A stretch of DNA of 64,000 bases, taken from Leuctra nigra (lineage: Eukaryota > Arthropoda > Insecta > Plecoptera > Leuctridae). The position numbers and the translations under genes were made by a program. A model generated the notes under the pieces. It ran no database searches. It saw nothing but the letters and a program-made list of their open reading frames with translations, and had not been told where the DNA came from. The stretch lies in NCBI GenBank assembly GCA_934045905.1, contig OW203773.1, positions 19,145,246 through 19,209,245 of the forward strand, read 5' to 3'. Shown here in pieces: positions 30,501-35,134 of the stretch; the stretch's first letter is position 1; each line of letters opens with the position of its first letter.

Positions 30501-30604
30501 CAGGGACTCTGCAGATGATCCCACTTCCCTGGCTGTCTAACTGGAGATGATGATACAAGAACTGCCCAAACCAACACGGAACTCAACACTAGAAGACGAG
30601 CCAT
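401..30604 (-). CDS. Astacin-family zinc metalloprotease, gene A (3' end outside window)
   Basis: Secreted zinc endopeptidase of the astacin (M12A) family. The coding sequence is split into exons 30376-30604, 24380-24534, 1764-1908 and 401-534, read leftwards. All junctions have GT donors and AG acceptors, and phases are 1, 0, 1, 0, exactly as in gene B. In order they encode a signal peptide, a propeptide with FEGDI (the aspartate switch of invertebrate astacins), the NTC and GTGC cysteine regions, the zinc site [11 protein letters not shown] followed by DRDDYV, and the Met-turn SVMHY with its tyrosine ligand. The ATG at 30604 directly precedes a hydrophobic leader ([16 protein letters not shown]). 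The last exon, carrying the final cysteine, should lie left of base 1. Astacins of this size act in hatching, digestion or reproduction; substrate is unknown. Intron 2 is about 22.5 kb and full of transposons. Assigning all four exons to one gene is inferred from phase and from gene B; cDNA would confirm it. Confidence 0.85.
711..1200 (+). mobile_element. Helitron-like non-autonomous element, copy 1
   Basis: Member of a dispersed family in this window. The left part has GAGCGTGCGAAGCGAACG, a diverged form of the family's GAGCGAGCGAAGCGAGCG subterminal motif. The body has the shared segment TGAAATTTTGCACACATG near 830. The right end has AACGTGTTACACTGAGCGTT and stops at ATAG before T. No ORF is supported. 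The left boundary is approximate. Confidence 0.55.
1480..1566 (+). mobile_element. Helitron-like 3' end fragment
   Basis: Only the 3' terminal module is present: the family's CGTGCTCGCTTATCAACGCG, the AACGC/GCGTT hairpin and a CTAA end followed by T. The 5' part is missing or unrecognisable. Confidence 0.5.
1764..1908 (-). CDS. Astacin gene A exon 3 (zinc-site exon)
   Basis: 145-nt exon with acceptor TTGTTGCAG before 1908 and donor GTGAGTAT after 1764. It encodes [11 protein letters not shown], then the catalytic [11 protein letters not shown] (three His ligands and the general-base Glu) and [16 protein letters not shown]. In most astacins the position before DRD is Arg-x; here, as in gene B, it is Ala-Thr. 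Reading on past the donor soon reaches a stop, which supports the splice site. Confidence 0.92.
1955..2260. repeat. Diverged copy of the GCCCTGCGGGGC dispersed repeat
   Basis: Contains TGCCCTGCGGCGCAA and CGTCTCAAAATTGATTTCAA, both recurring at 16080-16260 with the same spacing. Related fragments occur near 32640-32790 and in 46540-46790. No coding potential or clear termini, so the class is unknown. Confidence 0.5.
2295..2958. mobile_element. hAT-type non-autonomous element with GGTAAATTTACC repeats
   Basis: Ends are TAGGGATGGCAC and its inverted match GTGCCATCCCTA. The flanks are TTTTAAAT (2287-2294) and GTTTAAAT (2959-2966), an 8-bp duplication with one difference, as expected for hAT insertions. 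Both sub-terminal regions are tandem copies of the palindromic ACCGGTAAATTTACCGGT. The centre is unique AT-rich DNA with no ORF. Confidence 0.75.
2967..3863. other. AT-rich intron DNA, nothing recognised
   Basis: Part of intron 2 of astacin gene A. A short inverted pair GTAAGCCCGCA / TGTGCGGGCT sits at about 3151-3190. No gene, RNA or bounded transposon could be supported. Confidence 0.5.
3864..4261. repeat. Long fold-back element (about 150-bp arms)
   Basis: The left arm (3864 to about 4018) and right arm (about 4110 to 4261) are near-perfect reverse complements; for example CCATAAAAAACACTTC pairs with GAAGTGTTTTTTATGG, and CTTGGCGCATCGT pairs with ACGATGCGCCAAG. The roughly 90-bp loop is AT-rich. 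No target duplication is obvious and there is no ORF. It is likely a fold-back MITE of unknown superfamily. Confidence 0.8.
4430..5305 (+). repeat. Degenerate tandem repeat, about 268-bp period, about four units
   Basis: The motif CGAGATATGATGTCACTTCC, followed by GGTTTCAAAATGGCGGC, recurs near 4455 (diverged), 4731, 5000 and 5266. TTCCGGTTTCG and GTTGACCGTCCGAATCGTTT sit at matching offsets. The units are well diverged, so the array is old. Apparent reading frames through it are products of the repeat, not genes. A related stretch with GCCGCCATCTTGAAACCG lies at about 33225-33310. Confidence 0.7.
5424..5760 (+). repeat. GC-rich dispersed repeat (pair of 10330-10590)
   Basis: GTTGATTGAAGAACAGAATA, followed by AGATGT, occurs here on the plus strand and on the minus strand at 10530-10560. 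Both copies continue with TAGTTCGGCATCCAA and a C-rich tract. Base composition is unlike the surrounding AT-rich DNA. No protein is recognised. Confidence 0.55.
5761..6697. other. AT-rich intron DNA, nothing recognised
   Basis: Intron 2 of gene A. Only short ORFs without codon structure or known motifs are present, and no repeat boundaries were found. Confidence 0.5.
6698..7605 (-). mobile_element. Helitron-like non-autonomous element, minus-oriented copy
   Basis: On the minus strand the 5' side has GAGCGAGCGTAGCGAGCG (plus 7583-7600). The 3' side has GTGCTCGCTCATCAACGCG, the AACGC/GCGTT hairpin and CCTAG next to T at 6697. The body repeats the TGAAATTTTGTACACA module. There is no Rep-helicase coding sequence, so it would depend on a relative elsewhere. 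Confidence 0.65.
7690..8112 (+). mobile_element. Helitron-like element, truncated copy
   Basis: Shares TGAAATTTTGCACACTCG and ends with GCTCGCTTATCAATGCG, GTTACACAGAGCGTTT. The CTRR end is lost. The left boundary is a guess. Confidence 0.5.
8474..9025 (-). mobile_element. Helitron-like element, minus-oriented copy
   Basis: The right side (plus 9008-9023) carries the inverted CGCTCGCTTCGCTTG motif. The left side carries GGAAAACGCTCTGTGTAACG, the inverted hairpin end, with CCAAG replacing CCTAG. No ORF. Confidence 0.55.
9180..9573. repeat. Fold-back MITE with about 165-bp arms
   Basis: AATAGGGAATATGT at the left end pairs with the inverted ACATTCCCTATT at the right. Inner parts such as GGCGGGAAAACGCCATC and the inverted GATAGCGTTTTCCCGCC continue the match almost to a short centre near 9355-9390. 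Overlapping ORFs on both strands arise from the symmetry and are not genes. Confidence 0.75.
9661..9732 (+). repeat. tRNA-derived SINE head or decayed tRNA-like sequence
   Basis: About 71 nt with an A-box-like TAGTTCAGATG, a B-box-like TGTTCGAACCC, and ends GACCG and CGGTC that can pair as an acceptor stem. The anticodon stem is poor, so a working tRNA is unlikely. An RNA polymerase III-derived SINE head is the better reading; the SINE body and tail are not delimited. Confidence 0.45.
10048..10152. mobile_element. Partial, diverged copy of the 40609-40764 MITE
   Basis: Shares CTTTTGGATTAAATTCAACT and GTTTCAATC with the intact copy, and the inverted right part ending in GGCCCTAA. The left terminus is missing. 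Confidence 0.5.
10200..10590 (-). repeat. GC-rich dispersed repeat with a (TAC)n tract
   Basis: Minus-oriented relative of 5424-5760, with a (CTA)n microsatellite at 10562-10587 at its edge. It contains purine-rich GAGAGAGAA and GAGTGAGAGAG runs. Open frames exist on both strands but show no domain and look compositional. Confidence 0.5.
10816..10862 (-). repeat. Hairpin-bearing repeat shared with 25089-25130
   Basis: GTACGACTTGGCTGG, then GTGGAGCGACCGCTCCACTA, occurs here. Its reverse complement occurs at 25089-25130 with one change. The perfect hairpin GTGGAGCG/CGCTCCAC suggests a transposon terminus, but the opposite end was not identified. Confidence 0.45.
10900..12420. other. AT-rich intron DNA with a short tandem duplication
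   Basis: ACGTTGGATTCATTCCGTTT occurs at about 11867 and again near 11987, a diverged duplication of roughly 120 bp. GTAGTGACGTTCACTACAC at 11213-11231 is a small palindrome next to a Helitron-like CTCGCTCAA. No gene is supported. Confidence 0.45.
12666..12757 (+). CDS. Possible first coding exon of an unidentified plus-strand gene
   Basis: An ATG at 12666 starts 30 codons rich in charged residues ([17 protein letters not shown]) and runs into a strong donor, TTTC|GTAAGTAGG, at 12758. Without splicing the frame stops one codon later. Upstream DNA (12420-12660) is less AT-rich and contains TGAGTCA (AP-1-like) beside CACATGTG (an E-box palindrome), as a promoter or 5' UTR might. No following exon was found. 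It could be a true alternative first exon inside gene A's intron, a duplicated exon, or chance. Confidence 0.3.
12758..13770. other. Intron DNA, nothing recognised
   Basis: AT-rich. The plus-strand open stretch at 13398-13709 has no recognisable domain and ordinary intron composition, so it is not called. Confidence 0.45.
13771..14150. repeat. Inverted-repeat element with about 85-bp arms
   Basis: ATAGATAATTTCGACAGTT and TCAGGACAAAACTAACTT on the left are matched, inverted, by AAGTTAGTTTTGTCCTGA and AACTGTCGACATTATCTAT on the right. The right arm's CCTGAAGAAG, followed later by CGAAACTGTCGAC, resembles the terminal motif of Penelope-like elements. That is recall, not proof. Confidence 0.55.
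14151..15193. other. AT-rich intron DNA, nothing recognised
   Basis: No repeat ends, RNA or convincing ORF could be supported. Confidence 0.45.
15194..15404. mobile_element. Tc1/mariner-type MITE, 211 bp
   Basis: Terminal inverted repeats of about 28 bp (ACTTGGCCAAACAAAACTTG on one side, inverted CAAGTTTTGTTTGGCCGAGT on the other) are flanked by TA at 15192-15193 and 15405-15406. It is too short to code. A diverged inverted copy is at 39250-39432. Confidence 0.8.
15590..16345. repeat. G-rich repeat with GCCCTGCGGGGC modules
   Basis: Begins GGCGTACCCAGTGGTC, then an 18-base G run (15597-15614) and inverted CCCCCCATGG/CCATGGGGGG-type segments. AACGCCCTGCGGGGCAA occurs twice (16083, 16225) about 140 bp apart with similar flanks, so part of it is a tandem duplication. 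The overlapping ORFs on both strands follow from the symmetry. Transposon class is unknown. Confidence 0.55.
16346..16989. other. AT-rich intron DNA with scattered AACAAAAT motifs
   Basis: Between about 16785 and 16970 ACAAAAT or its complement recurs in both orientations, which may be an eroded MITE. No boundaries or genes could be defined. Confidence 0.4.
16990..17237 (+). mobile_element. Helitron-like 3' portion
   Basis: Ends ATCAACGCGTTACATGGAGC, GTTTTCCTAG followed by T. This is one of the best-preserved CTAG termini of the family. The body matches other copies around ATGGTCATTGGGTCCAACAT. The 5' end is not seen. Confidence 0.6.
17523..18761 (-). repeat. 3' LTR of element 1 (full length)
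   Basis: 1,239 bp, bounded by TGTAACAAGTTGG and CCGCAGGTTTCA on the minus strand. It is close to the LTRs of element 2 throughout. On the minus strand it holds TATAAAA (18257-18251), a TCAGTC initiator 33 bp downstream, and AATAAA shortly before its 3' end (within 17575-17590). Confidence 0.93.
18221..18257 (-). promoter_or_regulatory. LTR core promoter: TATA box plus initiator
   Basis: TATAAAA at 18257-18251 and TCAGTC at 18226-18221, the arthropod initiator consensus, with A+1 at 18224. The same pair occurs in both LTRs of element 2 (TATA at 58192-58198 and 62218-62224). It is absent from the deleted 5' LTR of element 1. Confidence 0.7.
18762..18775 (-). other. Polypurine-type tract before the 3' LTR of element 1
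   Basis: On the minus strand CAGGGGGCTC abuts the LTR start TGTAACA; the same sequence occupies this place in element 2. It is the expected site of plus-strand DNA priming, although the tract is short and interrupted by CTC. Confidence 0.55.
18776..19149 (-). other. Internal 3' non-coding part of LTR element 1
   Basis: No ORF. It is conserved almost base for base with 58723-59049 of element 2, so it belongs to the family's internal region. Confidence 0.7.
19150..20076 (-). CDS. ORF2 of LTR element 1, probable -1 frameshift extension of Gag
   Basis: Open in the -1 frame relative to Gag. It extends from the slippery site (first new codon at 20076) to a stop at 19150, adding 308 residues; the first internal ATG is at 19977. 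The protein is very rich in Lys, Glu and Asp, with coiled-coil-like stretches ([20 protein letters not shown]) and a C-terminus containing YTSTTA and [11 protein letters not shown]. The same two motifs end the 638-aa ORF of element 2, and the N-terminal [17 protein letters not shown] aligns with LIEYVREVSRKWKDELE there. No protease, RT or integrase motif is seen. Function is unknown. By position it would be a Gag-fused tail, where elements usually carry protease/pol. Confidence 0.65.
   Translation of the reverse strand, partial: RTEVDTEWKVEKGQDFASTEKTRFKERKEEIRRMQKKEREDLKEYIRSSSRRWKKEMDEREAAREAEVSAIEKQLQIDFLLFKKGIEDAAACKTLQSQESTEGGCVPEEIVQNKIESLDGPDKEEVDESRREFTEMKKDENVFRRKNFEDNYEVVLPQVSEKEVLQIPIANQDDFDRVRTVEEIGDVLKSIGDFKSNGEKFHDEKNDKVIMNENDDVLKKGLNNDLREEDENVCLQDGLQMNVRELKKKADENENYTSTTAQENREDSTWKQLLEDISRVKTQDKTEEGTISFPFDRGRKKEINTSNK
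20020..20082 (-). promoter_or_regulatory. Predicted -1 ribosomal frameshift signal
   Basis: On the minus strand the heptamer G GGA AAC (20082-20076) lies in the Gag frame as X XXY YYZ. A 7-nt spacer follows, then GGTCGAC (20068-20062) and, after a 35-nt loop, its exact complement GTCGACC (20026-20020). The Gag stop is at 20048-20046, inside the loop. The ORF2 frame is open from just upstream of the heptamer. Heptamer, spacing and stem are those of retroviral -1 frameshift sites. Activity is inferred. Confidence 0.65.
20046..21665 (-). CDS. Gag-like polyprotein of LTR element 1
   Basis: 539 aa, starting MADRDASL about 205 bp inside the primer site. The N-terminal acidic part (1-90) leads to a long charged coiled coil (about 90-270; KEKEE and RKDKEK runs). 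Residues about 280-450 match a retrotransposon Gag/capsid domain, with [20 protein letters not shown] and LPPNIRVIV. Residues about 460-515 are an Asn/Gly-rich tail instead of a CCHC zinc knuckle, so RNA binding may rely on this basic low-complexity region. It would form the particle that packages element RNA. The frame is intact although the promoter LTR is deleted. The N-terminal 40 residues recur in the truncated Gag of element 2. Confidence 0.85.
   Translation of the reverse strand: MADRDASLASTVDLDETVEGAGDQSVVSELEVTRSQVIGEDEHDDSLPHVEMPIFEERQKEARADSIYSQFGEKESSNPVMEFLMKMQQEQQEKEAIKEMNRKLEKQKEKEESKNEKQKEKEERDKKDEERGKEIRELLLETKNEFREIASKFEAGLKKVETRVTNVEERVQQVNDKVDTELEVIKSYVESIGAQTSSVEEKVNTGLVKINTEIDERDKKLSLEIFSLSSRFERKDKEKNESISAMKEKIEDVSKKVDENAKKTGTTSNVICHANNELQFAKHCTESLIQEAIRFNGEESCPINAMQFLKLIKERFSTFNVNNNQKLGIIVKCLHGKAADWYVNNPVENIDKFEEAFKEKYWSQTVQHQHIRSIYAGEYKISSNLNMVTYVNRIINKAKYVTELVNMTEQVLVGILINHLPPNIRVIVRGKVKTKDELIKELTDLEHDEFTEKLIRDPKQYEPIRNGNGYNDNRNGYNNRNSYDRNCNNNNNGRNSHNRNGNGNGNGNGNNNNRPPESDTKETKNENSGNEQRSTQNGK
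21871..21892 (-). other. Primer binding site, tRNA-Lys type
   Basis: Minus-strand TGGCGCCCAACG begins one base after the LTR end and continues into GTGGGGCTCGAA. This complements the 3' end and T-arm of tRNA-Lys(CTT), as I recall that sequence, with a 2-nt insertion (GT) after the first 12 bases. Element 2 has the same site with one substitution (TGGCGCTCAACG). Confidence 0.75.
21894..22296 (-). repeat. 5' LTR of element 1, internally deleted
   Basis: 403 bp. The last 23 bp of the LTR (minus strand) are joined directly to its first 380 bp, with junction GGCTCA/TGCTTTTC on the plus strand and a 2-bp overlap. The lost 836 bp includes the TATA box, initiator and poly(A) signal, so this LTR should not start element RNA. 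Confidence 0.9.
22301..23282. other. Intron DNA, nothing recognised
   Basis: AT-rich, with a few GC-richer islets (22740-22800 and 22990-23140) and an (AT)n/ACATAT run at 23145-23172. No gene or bounded repeat is supported. Confidence 0.45.
23283..23340 (+). mobile_element. Helitron-like terminal fragment
   Basis: Only GCTCATCAACGCGTTACACA, then GAGC and a CTCG end, remain of the family 3' terminus. Confidence 0.45.
23624..24476 (-). repeat. Seven-copy 122-bp tandem array of an astacin exon-intron junction
   Basis: GACTTACGAAGTCTTGCAT begins at 23641, 23763, 23885, 24007, 24129, 24251 and 24373 (the first unit has ATAC after it). Each unit, on the minus strand, is the last 97 bp of astacin gene A exon 2, its donor GTAAGTC and 18 more bp of intron. 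The rightmost unit is the real exon end. Four central units are identical; edge units differ slightly. Because 122 is not a multiple of three, read-through meets a TGA at the unit junction (frame ending [10 protein letters not shown]). Confidence 0.95.
24380..24534 (-). CDS. Astacin gene A exon 2
   Basis: 155-nt exon. The acceptor TTTTCTTGTCAG precedes 24534 and donor GTAAGTC follows 24380. It encodes [20 protein letters not shown], then the strand with NFVHFND and [13 protein letters not shown]. It joins exon 1 in phase 1 and exon 3 in phase 0. The 3' part is the parent of the 122-bp array to its left. Confidence 0.92.
24590..25600. mobile_element. hAT-type non-autonomous element with GGAACTAGTTCC repeats
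   Basis: Flanked by a perfect 8-bp duplication, GAGATGGG (24582-24589, 25601-25608). The ends are CGTGATGGG and the inverted CCCATCACTG. Sub-terminal DNA on both sides is packed with GGAACT and AGTTCC in both orientations. The interior includes the repeat shared with 10816-10862. No transposase. It lies in intron 1 of gene A, only 55 bp from exon 2. Confidence 0.85.
25930..26095. repeat. Small inverted repeat
   Basis: ATTTAGACCATTAA (about 25943) is mirrored by TTAATGGTCTAAAT (about 26078) around an AT-rich centre. Possibly a short MITE; target duplication unclear. Confidence 0.5.
26110..26262. repeat. Fragment of dispersed repeat family P
   Basis: TTGAAAACTCAATATAA and GGGTTGCAAGTTACATGACA match the 48575-48680 copy and, more weakly, inverted segments at 28800 and 43745. 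'Family P' is my label for this window's repeat; class unknown. Confidence 0.5.
26267..26986 (+). mobile_element. Helitron-like non-autonomous element, best-preserved copy
   Basis: Begins at or near TTGAGCGAGCGAAGCGAGCG and ends TCATCAACGCGTTACACAGA, GCGTTTTCCTAG followed by T. The 8-bp GAGCGAGC near the start is repeated inverted (GCTCGCTC) just inside the 3' hairpin, a subterminal inverted repeat typical of Helitron2/Helentron-type elements. About 720 bp with no ORF of note. Confidence 0.65.
26987..28570. other. Intron 1 DNA with a degraded family P copy
   Basis: At about 27660-27760 CCATAAGATAACATGGGG and ACTAGACACGGGAAG match family P copies at 41040 and 44015. The remainder is AT-rich with no supported gene. 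Confidence 0.4.
28571..28600. repeat. Poly-G tract
   Basis: A run of 18 or more G followed by AGGGGG. Length may be unreliable because such runs are hard to sequence. Confidence 0.7.
28730..29600. repeat. Dispersed repeat family P, long copy
   Basis: Shares TGGGAGGTATAGG, GTATGTCTACCAGA, GTTAAAATCTAAC and AACATGGGGGATAAAATTCA with copies at 40850-41215 and 43720-44740, in the same order. It appears interrupted around 28890-29250 by unique DNA. No ORF or clear termini. Confidence 0.55.
29601..30253. other. Intron 1 DNA, nothing recognised
   Basis: AT-rich. CACATGTCGGCTAAA repeats twice at about 29613-29637. No gene is supported. Confidence 0.4.
30254..30351. repeat. 98-bp inverted-repeat MITE beside a splice donor
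   Basis: GTCGGTGACAGGCAAAG at the left and the exact inverse CTTTGCCTGTCACCGAC at the right, with TCTAC just outside each end as a possible 5-bp duplication. The interior has GGGCCGGGCCGGTATATACC. It ends 25 bp from the exon 1 donor of gene A. Confidence 0.65.
30376..30604 (-). CDS. Astacin gene A exon 1 (signal peptide and propeptide)
   Basis: 229 nt of coding sequence from ATG 30604 to the donor GTGAGTG after 30376. It encodes a signal peptide ([17 protein letters not shown]), then [16 protein letters not shown] and [20 protein letters not shown], which are the pro-region FEGD aspartate switch and the start of the mature domain. This start was chosen because an in-frame ATG further upstream would put about 39 polar residues before the signal peptide. 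Confidence 0.88.
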
Positions 30605-32530
30605 CTTGATATCCTTGCGCAAACCAACTGTGAAGCTGCATAGCTGGGTTTCAGTAGAGAGGTGATATCTTATCGATGATGACTTGGTATCTTGATTTTG
30701 ATAATAAATCCACTTGAACATCTGTTAATTGCTGTGATTTGTGTTAACAATTTTTTATGATTGCATAAAAATATGTATATATTATATTTATGCTTGCAGC
30801 TGTTCTAGTAGATTATAGATACTTGTACGAAATTTGTATTGATTATATTGTGGTCTTACTGCAGAAAGCAATATCTGATATTTTGTACACACCCAGAATC
30901 ATAATTTATAATTTTTATAAATTATATATTTTTAATAATTAGTTCTTCTTTCTTGAGGAATATAAATATAAAATAACTTAAAGTCAATTTGACTGATGAA
31001 GGTTTTTGCCAAAAAATATATATTCCATTAAATAATTGAATCTTGAGGTAAAGTCTTTAAATTGTGTTATTTTAAAGATTTTTAAGATAATTTTTATATA
31101 TTAAATTATATTATACATATTAAATAAATTATAGTAAACTCAGGCTGGTAAACGCCATAACAAATGAAAATTTTTGTTTTTCCTGAACTCTTCAAAAAAA
31201 TAGTGTTCATTGAAAATTTTCTAGGAAAACGCTCGCATTCAGATTATTATTGCAATTTTGTTAGCGTCTATACACTCTGGATGTATTACTAGTCCTATAA
31301 GAAAAGGTTGCTATTGTATAAAGGTATAGGGAATGAACAAATCTGACTGAGTCAATCCAAAGTTCATATTTAGAGTGATTACTTTTGAAAGAAAAATATT
31401 TAAGGTGGATGTATATCACGTGACTATTCAACCAAAAAGCTACACATTTTCACTTGGAAAGGTTCAGTTTAGCAAATACTTCTCACTCATCAGATAAGTT
31501 AGGACACATCTTCTGTTTGATCTACGCAGAAAAGAACTGCGAAAATAACATATTAGATGATTTTACTTCCTTGCACCTAAATATTCTCAAATCAAGACCT
31601 GAAGTTGAAGGAAATCCTACGAGTTGCCAAGAACAGCTTACATTACTCTAATAAAAAGGCACATAGGCATGACAAACCTGACACAATGTCTAATGTATAA
31701 CATGCGCTCTTTCTTTATCATTCCAACGAAATGTTGGGATAATAAATATACGTATACTATTATGAATGTAATATTTAAAATGACAGCACTTGGATTTGAC
31801 AGCTTTCAAGATTTGATTTTTTTTATTATTTAATCACTACAAAATTAAATATTATTGACTGAAAATATTGATAAGCTCCAGTATGCAGTGAATTTCCTTC
31901 ATAAATCACCTTGGATTACTCAACATGAACGATGTAAAGTATGTATTCATAGGTAACTATTTCTTTTGATTGGATGTAGATAAATAAAGTCACGTGATAT
32001 GCAATGGCCTTAAGTAAGTACAAGTTAATATAATACACTACATTTATCCATACACATTTTACAGCTAAATATTCACCTGAGAAATGTGAATCTAGTGGAG
32101 GAAGATGGTAGGGAGTGAGCGGCGCGGCTGCCATTTATTTTGTGTGAGCACACACATTCACCAAAGTATGCGTCTCGCGATAAGGATTTTTATTTTAAAT
32201 TTGGACTTCAAATTCAAATTTGGGCTTTTGATATTGCCTCTTTTGGGATAATTTTATTTTGGAATAAAAAATTATTTGGATAAAAGTTACCAAAGACGGA
32301 TTTCATATAAGGTATTGCAACATCTATATAATATTATTCACATCAGCATCATTAGGATTACACAGGAAATGTTTAACCCACGCTTCGAAGAAATCTAATA
32401 AAATTTTTGTATTATAATATTATTGTATTGTTGTATTGTGAGGAGGTAGAGAGGGAAGTCTCGGGCATATGGAATTGAAAGTTACGCACACGTACGTCCA
32501 TCGATTAGAACAATGAGAATACCAAATGAG
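30605..32530. other. 5' flank of astacin gene A, otherwise nothing recognised
   Basis: The promoter of gene A should lie just right of 30604, but no clear TATA box is visible. The rest is AT-rich, with a Helitron-like scrap (TTCTAGGAAAACGCTCGCAT) at about 31218-31240. Several short ORFs lack any domain. Confidence 0.4.
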
Positions 32531-32539
32531 AGCTAATGC

Positions 32540-33030
32540 AATTACAAGTATACAGGCGCATAGGAACTACATGGGGGCGGGGGATAGCGCCAACCGGATG
32601 GAAGTCTGGGGGCGGGCCCCCCAGTTGTAGCCCCGCAGTATATTTTTTAGTATTTGAACAATTTAATAGTGGTTTTGAGTCTCAAAAATGCACAAACTAC
32701 TTAAACAACCCTTTAAGTGAATCTGCTCAAATCACAACAAACAACCCCCTAGTGTTGTCCAGCAGGGCGTTTTGTTTAATCTAAACCATTTAAGAGATTC
32801 TAGGACGCTAAATTTAATTTGCAAGGTAAATGGGAGGTAACATTGCTCCACGCCAGTCAGTATAATTATATTTTGAAAGGTTTCGTAGGTTTTTGTCTAA
32901 AAAGAAATTAAATTATCAATTATTAAATTAAATTAATTATATTTTAATTTTTTATGATTATTTGGAGGGGGGGTAGACTGCTCAAGTGTGGGGGGTATTC
33001 CCCTAGCCCCCTCCCACATCCTACGCGTCT
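32540..33030. repeat. GC-rich dispersed repeat fragments
   Basis: GGGGGCGGGCCCCCCAG, GCCCCGCAG and CAGCAGGGCGTTTTG resemble the GCCCTGCGGGGC modules of 15590-16345. A second G/C block (32964-33015) has inverted GGGGGTATTCCCC. Boundaries cannot be set. Confidence 0.4.
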
Positions 33031-34539
33031 TTATGTAAATTATATTGGAAAACGGTTTATCGAGAATGAAAAAATAAGCGTTGATGAAAGCCTTTTATCC
33101 AATACGCATTATTAACAATAATTATAATTCAATTACCGTGCGATATATGATATCCATGTTATGGAAAAGATGCGGAAATTATTCAGCCCCAATTTGAACT
33201 CAAAAAGTTTAAAATCGGGCCAACGGGAGCCAAGATATTGCCTTAGCTATAATTCCAATGGATGCCATCTTTAGAGGGCCGCCATCTTGAAACCGCAGGC
33301 ACGAATCAAATACCTCATTTTAAAAAAGTTAAAGTGGGGGTCTTATTGAGATATTTGCTGAAGTATAACTTTTAGTCACAAAATGAACAATTATATTGCT
33401 TAGCAACCGCACAATTAGCCGGTTGGAAGGAGAGTAAATATCGGCTTAGCGAAACGACAGAGTTCGGGAAAATGCAAAAACTGTGCTGTGGATTTCAAGT
33501 CAGGAAAAATTTCTAGTGAGGAATTTGTTGGCAATAGATCGGACTAATTTATCATGCAATTTATTTGGAAATTATAGTTATATCTCGGACGCAGCAGCAA
33601 ACGAAAGTGCCTCATGTTGGATTTTTGTGTCCATTTTGGCACATTTTTTTGCGAAAAGACTACGTCATTTTAAAAATGAACACAAATTATTTTTTTCTAT
33701 GTTAAGATAGTTGATCTGAAATTTTGTTTGTTTTGGATTGTGAAAATCGGACTGAAATTGAAAAAGTTATGGTCGATTTTAAATTTTCAAATTTTGACCC
33801 CCCTTTTGGGTGTTTATAGTGTTTTGGGCATGTTCCGATGGTTTTATTTTGACTTATTTTGAATGGTGGTTTGCTTGGACTGTTTGTAACAACATATTAA
33901 AAAATCAGCCTGTTATAAGACCGATGAAGCAAAATGGCCTACTTGATCCTGATAATCTTCGACTATAACCCTTTTTCCATACAGCGATTTCGGTCAACTT
34001 TGGATATGTTGTAGGTGACACTTTTCTGAATCGAACGGTACCAAAAACGCTTCTGTTGCAATTAGTGGTGGGTTATGCCGATTTTTTTACTGGACTATAA
34101 GTATTTTATAAACATTTCTCAGAAGAATACGTTCTTTTTTTTGAGCAACGAAAAATCTAGTTTTTGTTTGGAATTCTTATTTTCAACGCTAATTTTGGCA
34201 ACATTTCTGGCACTACCTCCATTCCACCCCATTTTAATAGAGGAGCAAAGAAAAATCACGTTTCTGAGGTGTATACAGCATTTTATTGGCGATTGTATTT
34301 TGGCATTTGCCCTCAGGCGCTGAAAGGTCCTGTCCGAATGGAGTATAGGCATTTACTACTGTTTCTCGCTGCGGAACAGTGCGACGTTCAGCCCCAAACA
34401 AAAAAAAGTTTTTCCACCTCTATAAAGCAGTTATATTACCTAAACACATGACACAGATAACAAAGAGATTTCATTACCAACTTATGCTGAAAGTTAAGTA
34501 TTACAATTTTTGGTTTATATTCATATTTTTTAAATCTTT
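33031..34539. other. Region upstream of the LINE, no firm feature
   Basis: Contains a fragment like the 4430-5305 repeat (about 33225-33310). A short open segment at 33456-33550 encodes a Cys-containing peptide (GKCKNCAVDFKSGK) and could be a remnant of a LINE ORF1 zinc finger. Evidence is weak. Confidence 0.35.
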
Positions 34540-35129
34540 ACGTGAGGAGATCAAAGATTTAAAAGATTCAGTCGTGTCCTTGAAGAAGCAGTGCGTCGAA
34601 AAAGATCGTGTAATAGATGCGCTAACGGTACAACTCAATTTTTTGGACCAACGAGGTAGGATTAATAATCTGGAGCTAGTAAATGTTGAACAATTACAGG
34701 GAGAAGTGGTTGAGAATTGTCATAAGTGTTGCGACTACGTTGGGCATTCAGTTGGAGGCTAATGACATTGAAGCGGCGCATCGCATTCCTACCCGTGTTG
34801 CTAATCGTACGCCTAAAATTATTGTGCAATTGGCTAGCAGGAAGAAGAGAGATTTGTTTATGAGCAAAAGGCGGGATGTGCTGCACAGCAACACAATAAT
34901 ATCTACAGGTTCAAGCACAGCAAGAATCTATATTAACGAAAACTTAAACGCGTACTATAAGGAACTCTTGTGGAGGGCAAAGTCGAGAGCCAAGGCTGCA
35001 GGATATATGTTTGTGTGGTTTAGCCGCGGAAAAATTCTCGTGAGGAAGGACGTGGGTGACAAATCTGTTATAGTTCTTAACTCATTTGCTGACCTTGATC
35101 TCATTACGGGCACGGTTAATAACCCTTAG
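34540..35129 (+). pseudogene. LINE ORF1 remnant (coiled coil plus FP-like nucleic-acid domain)
   Basis: The first frame gives a heptad-rich coiled coil (LREEIKDLKDSVVSLKKQCV) and RGRINNLELVNV. A frameshift around 34705 moves to a second frame with DIEAAHRIPTR, PKIIVQLASRKKRDLF and RIYINENLNAYYKELLWRAK. This is the arrangement of LINE ORF1 proteins with a baculovirus-FP-like C-terminal domain. ORF1p normally binds element RNA. Confidence 0.7.
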
Positions 35130-35134
35130 CTTCC

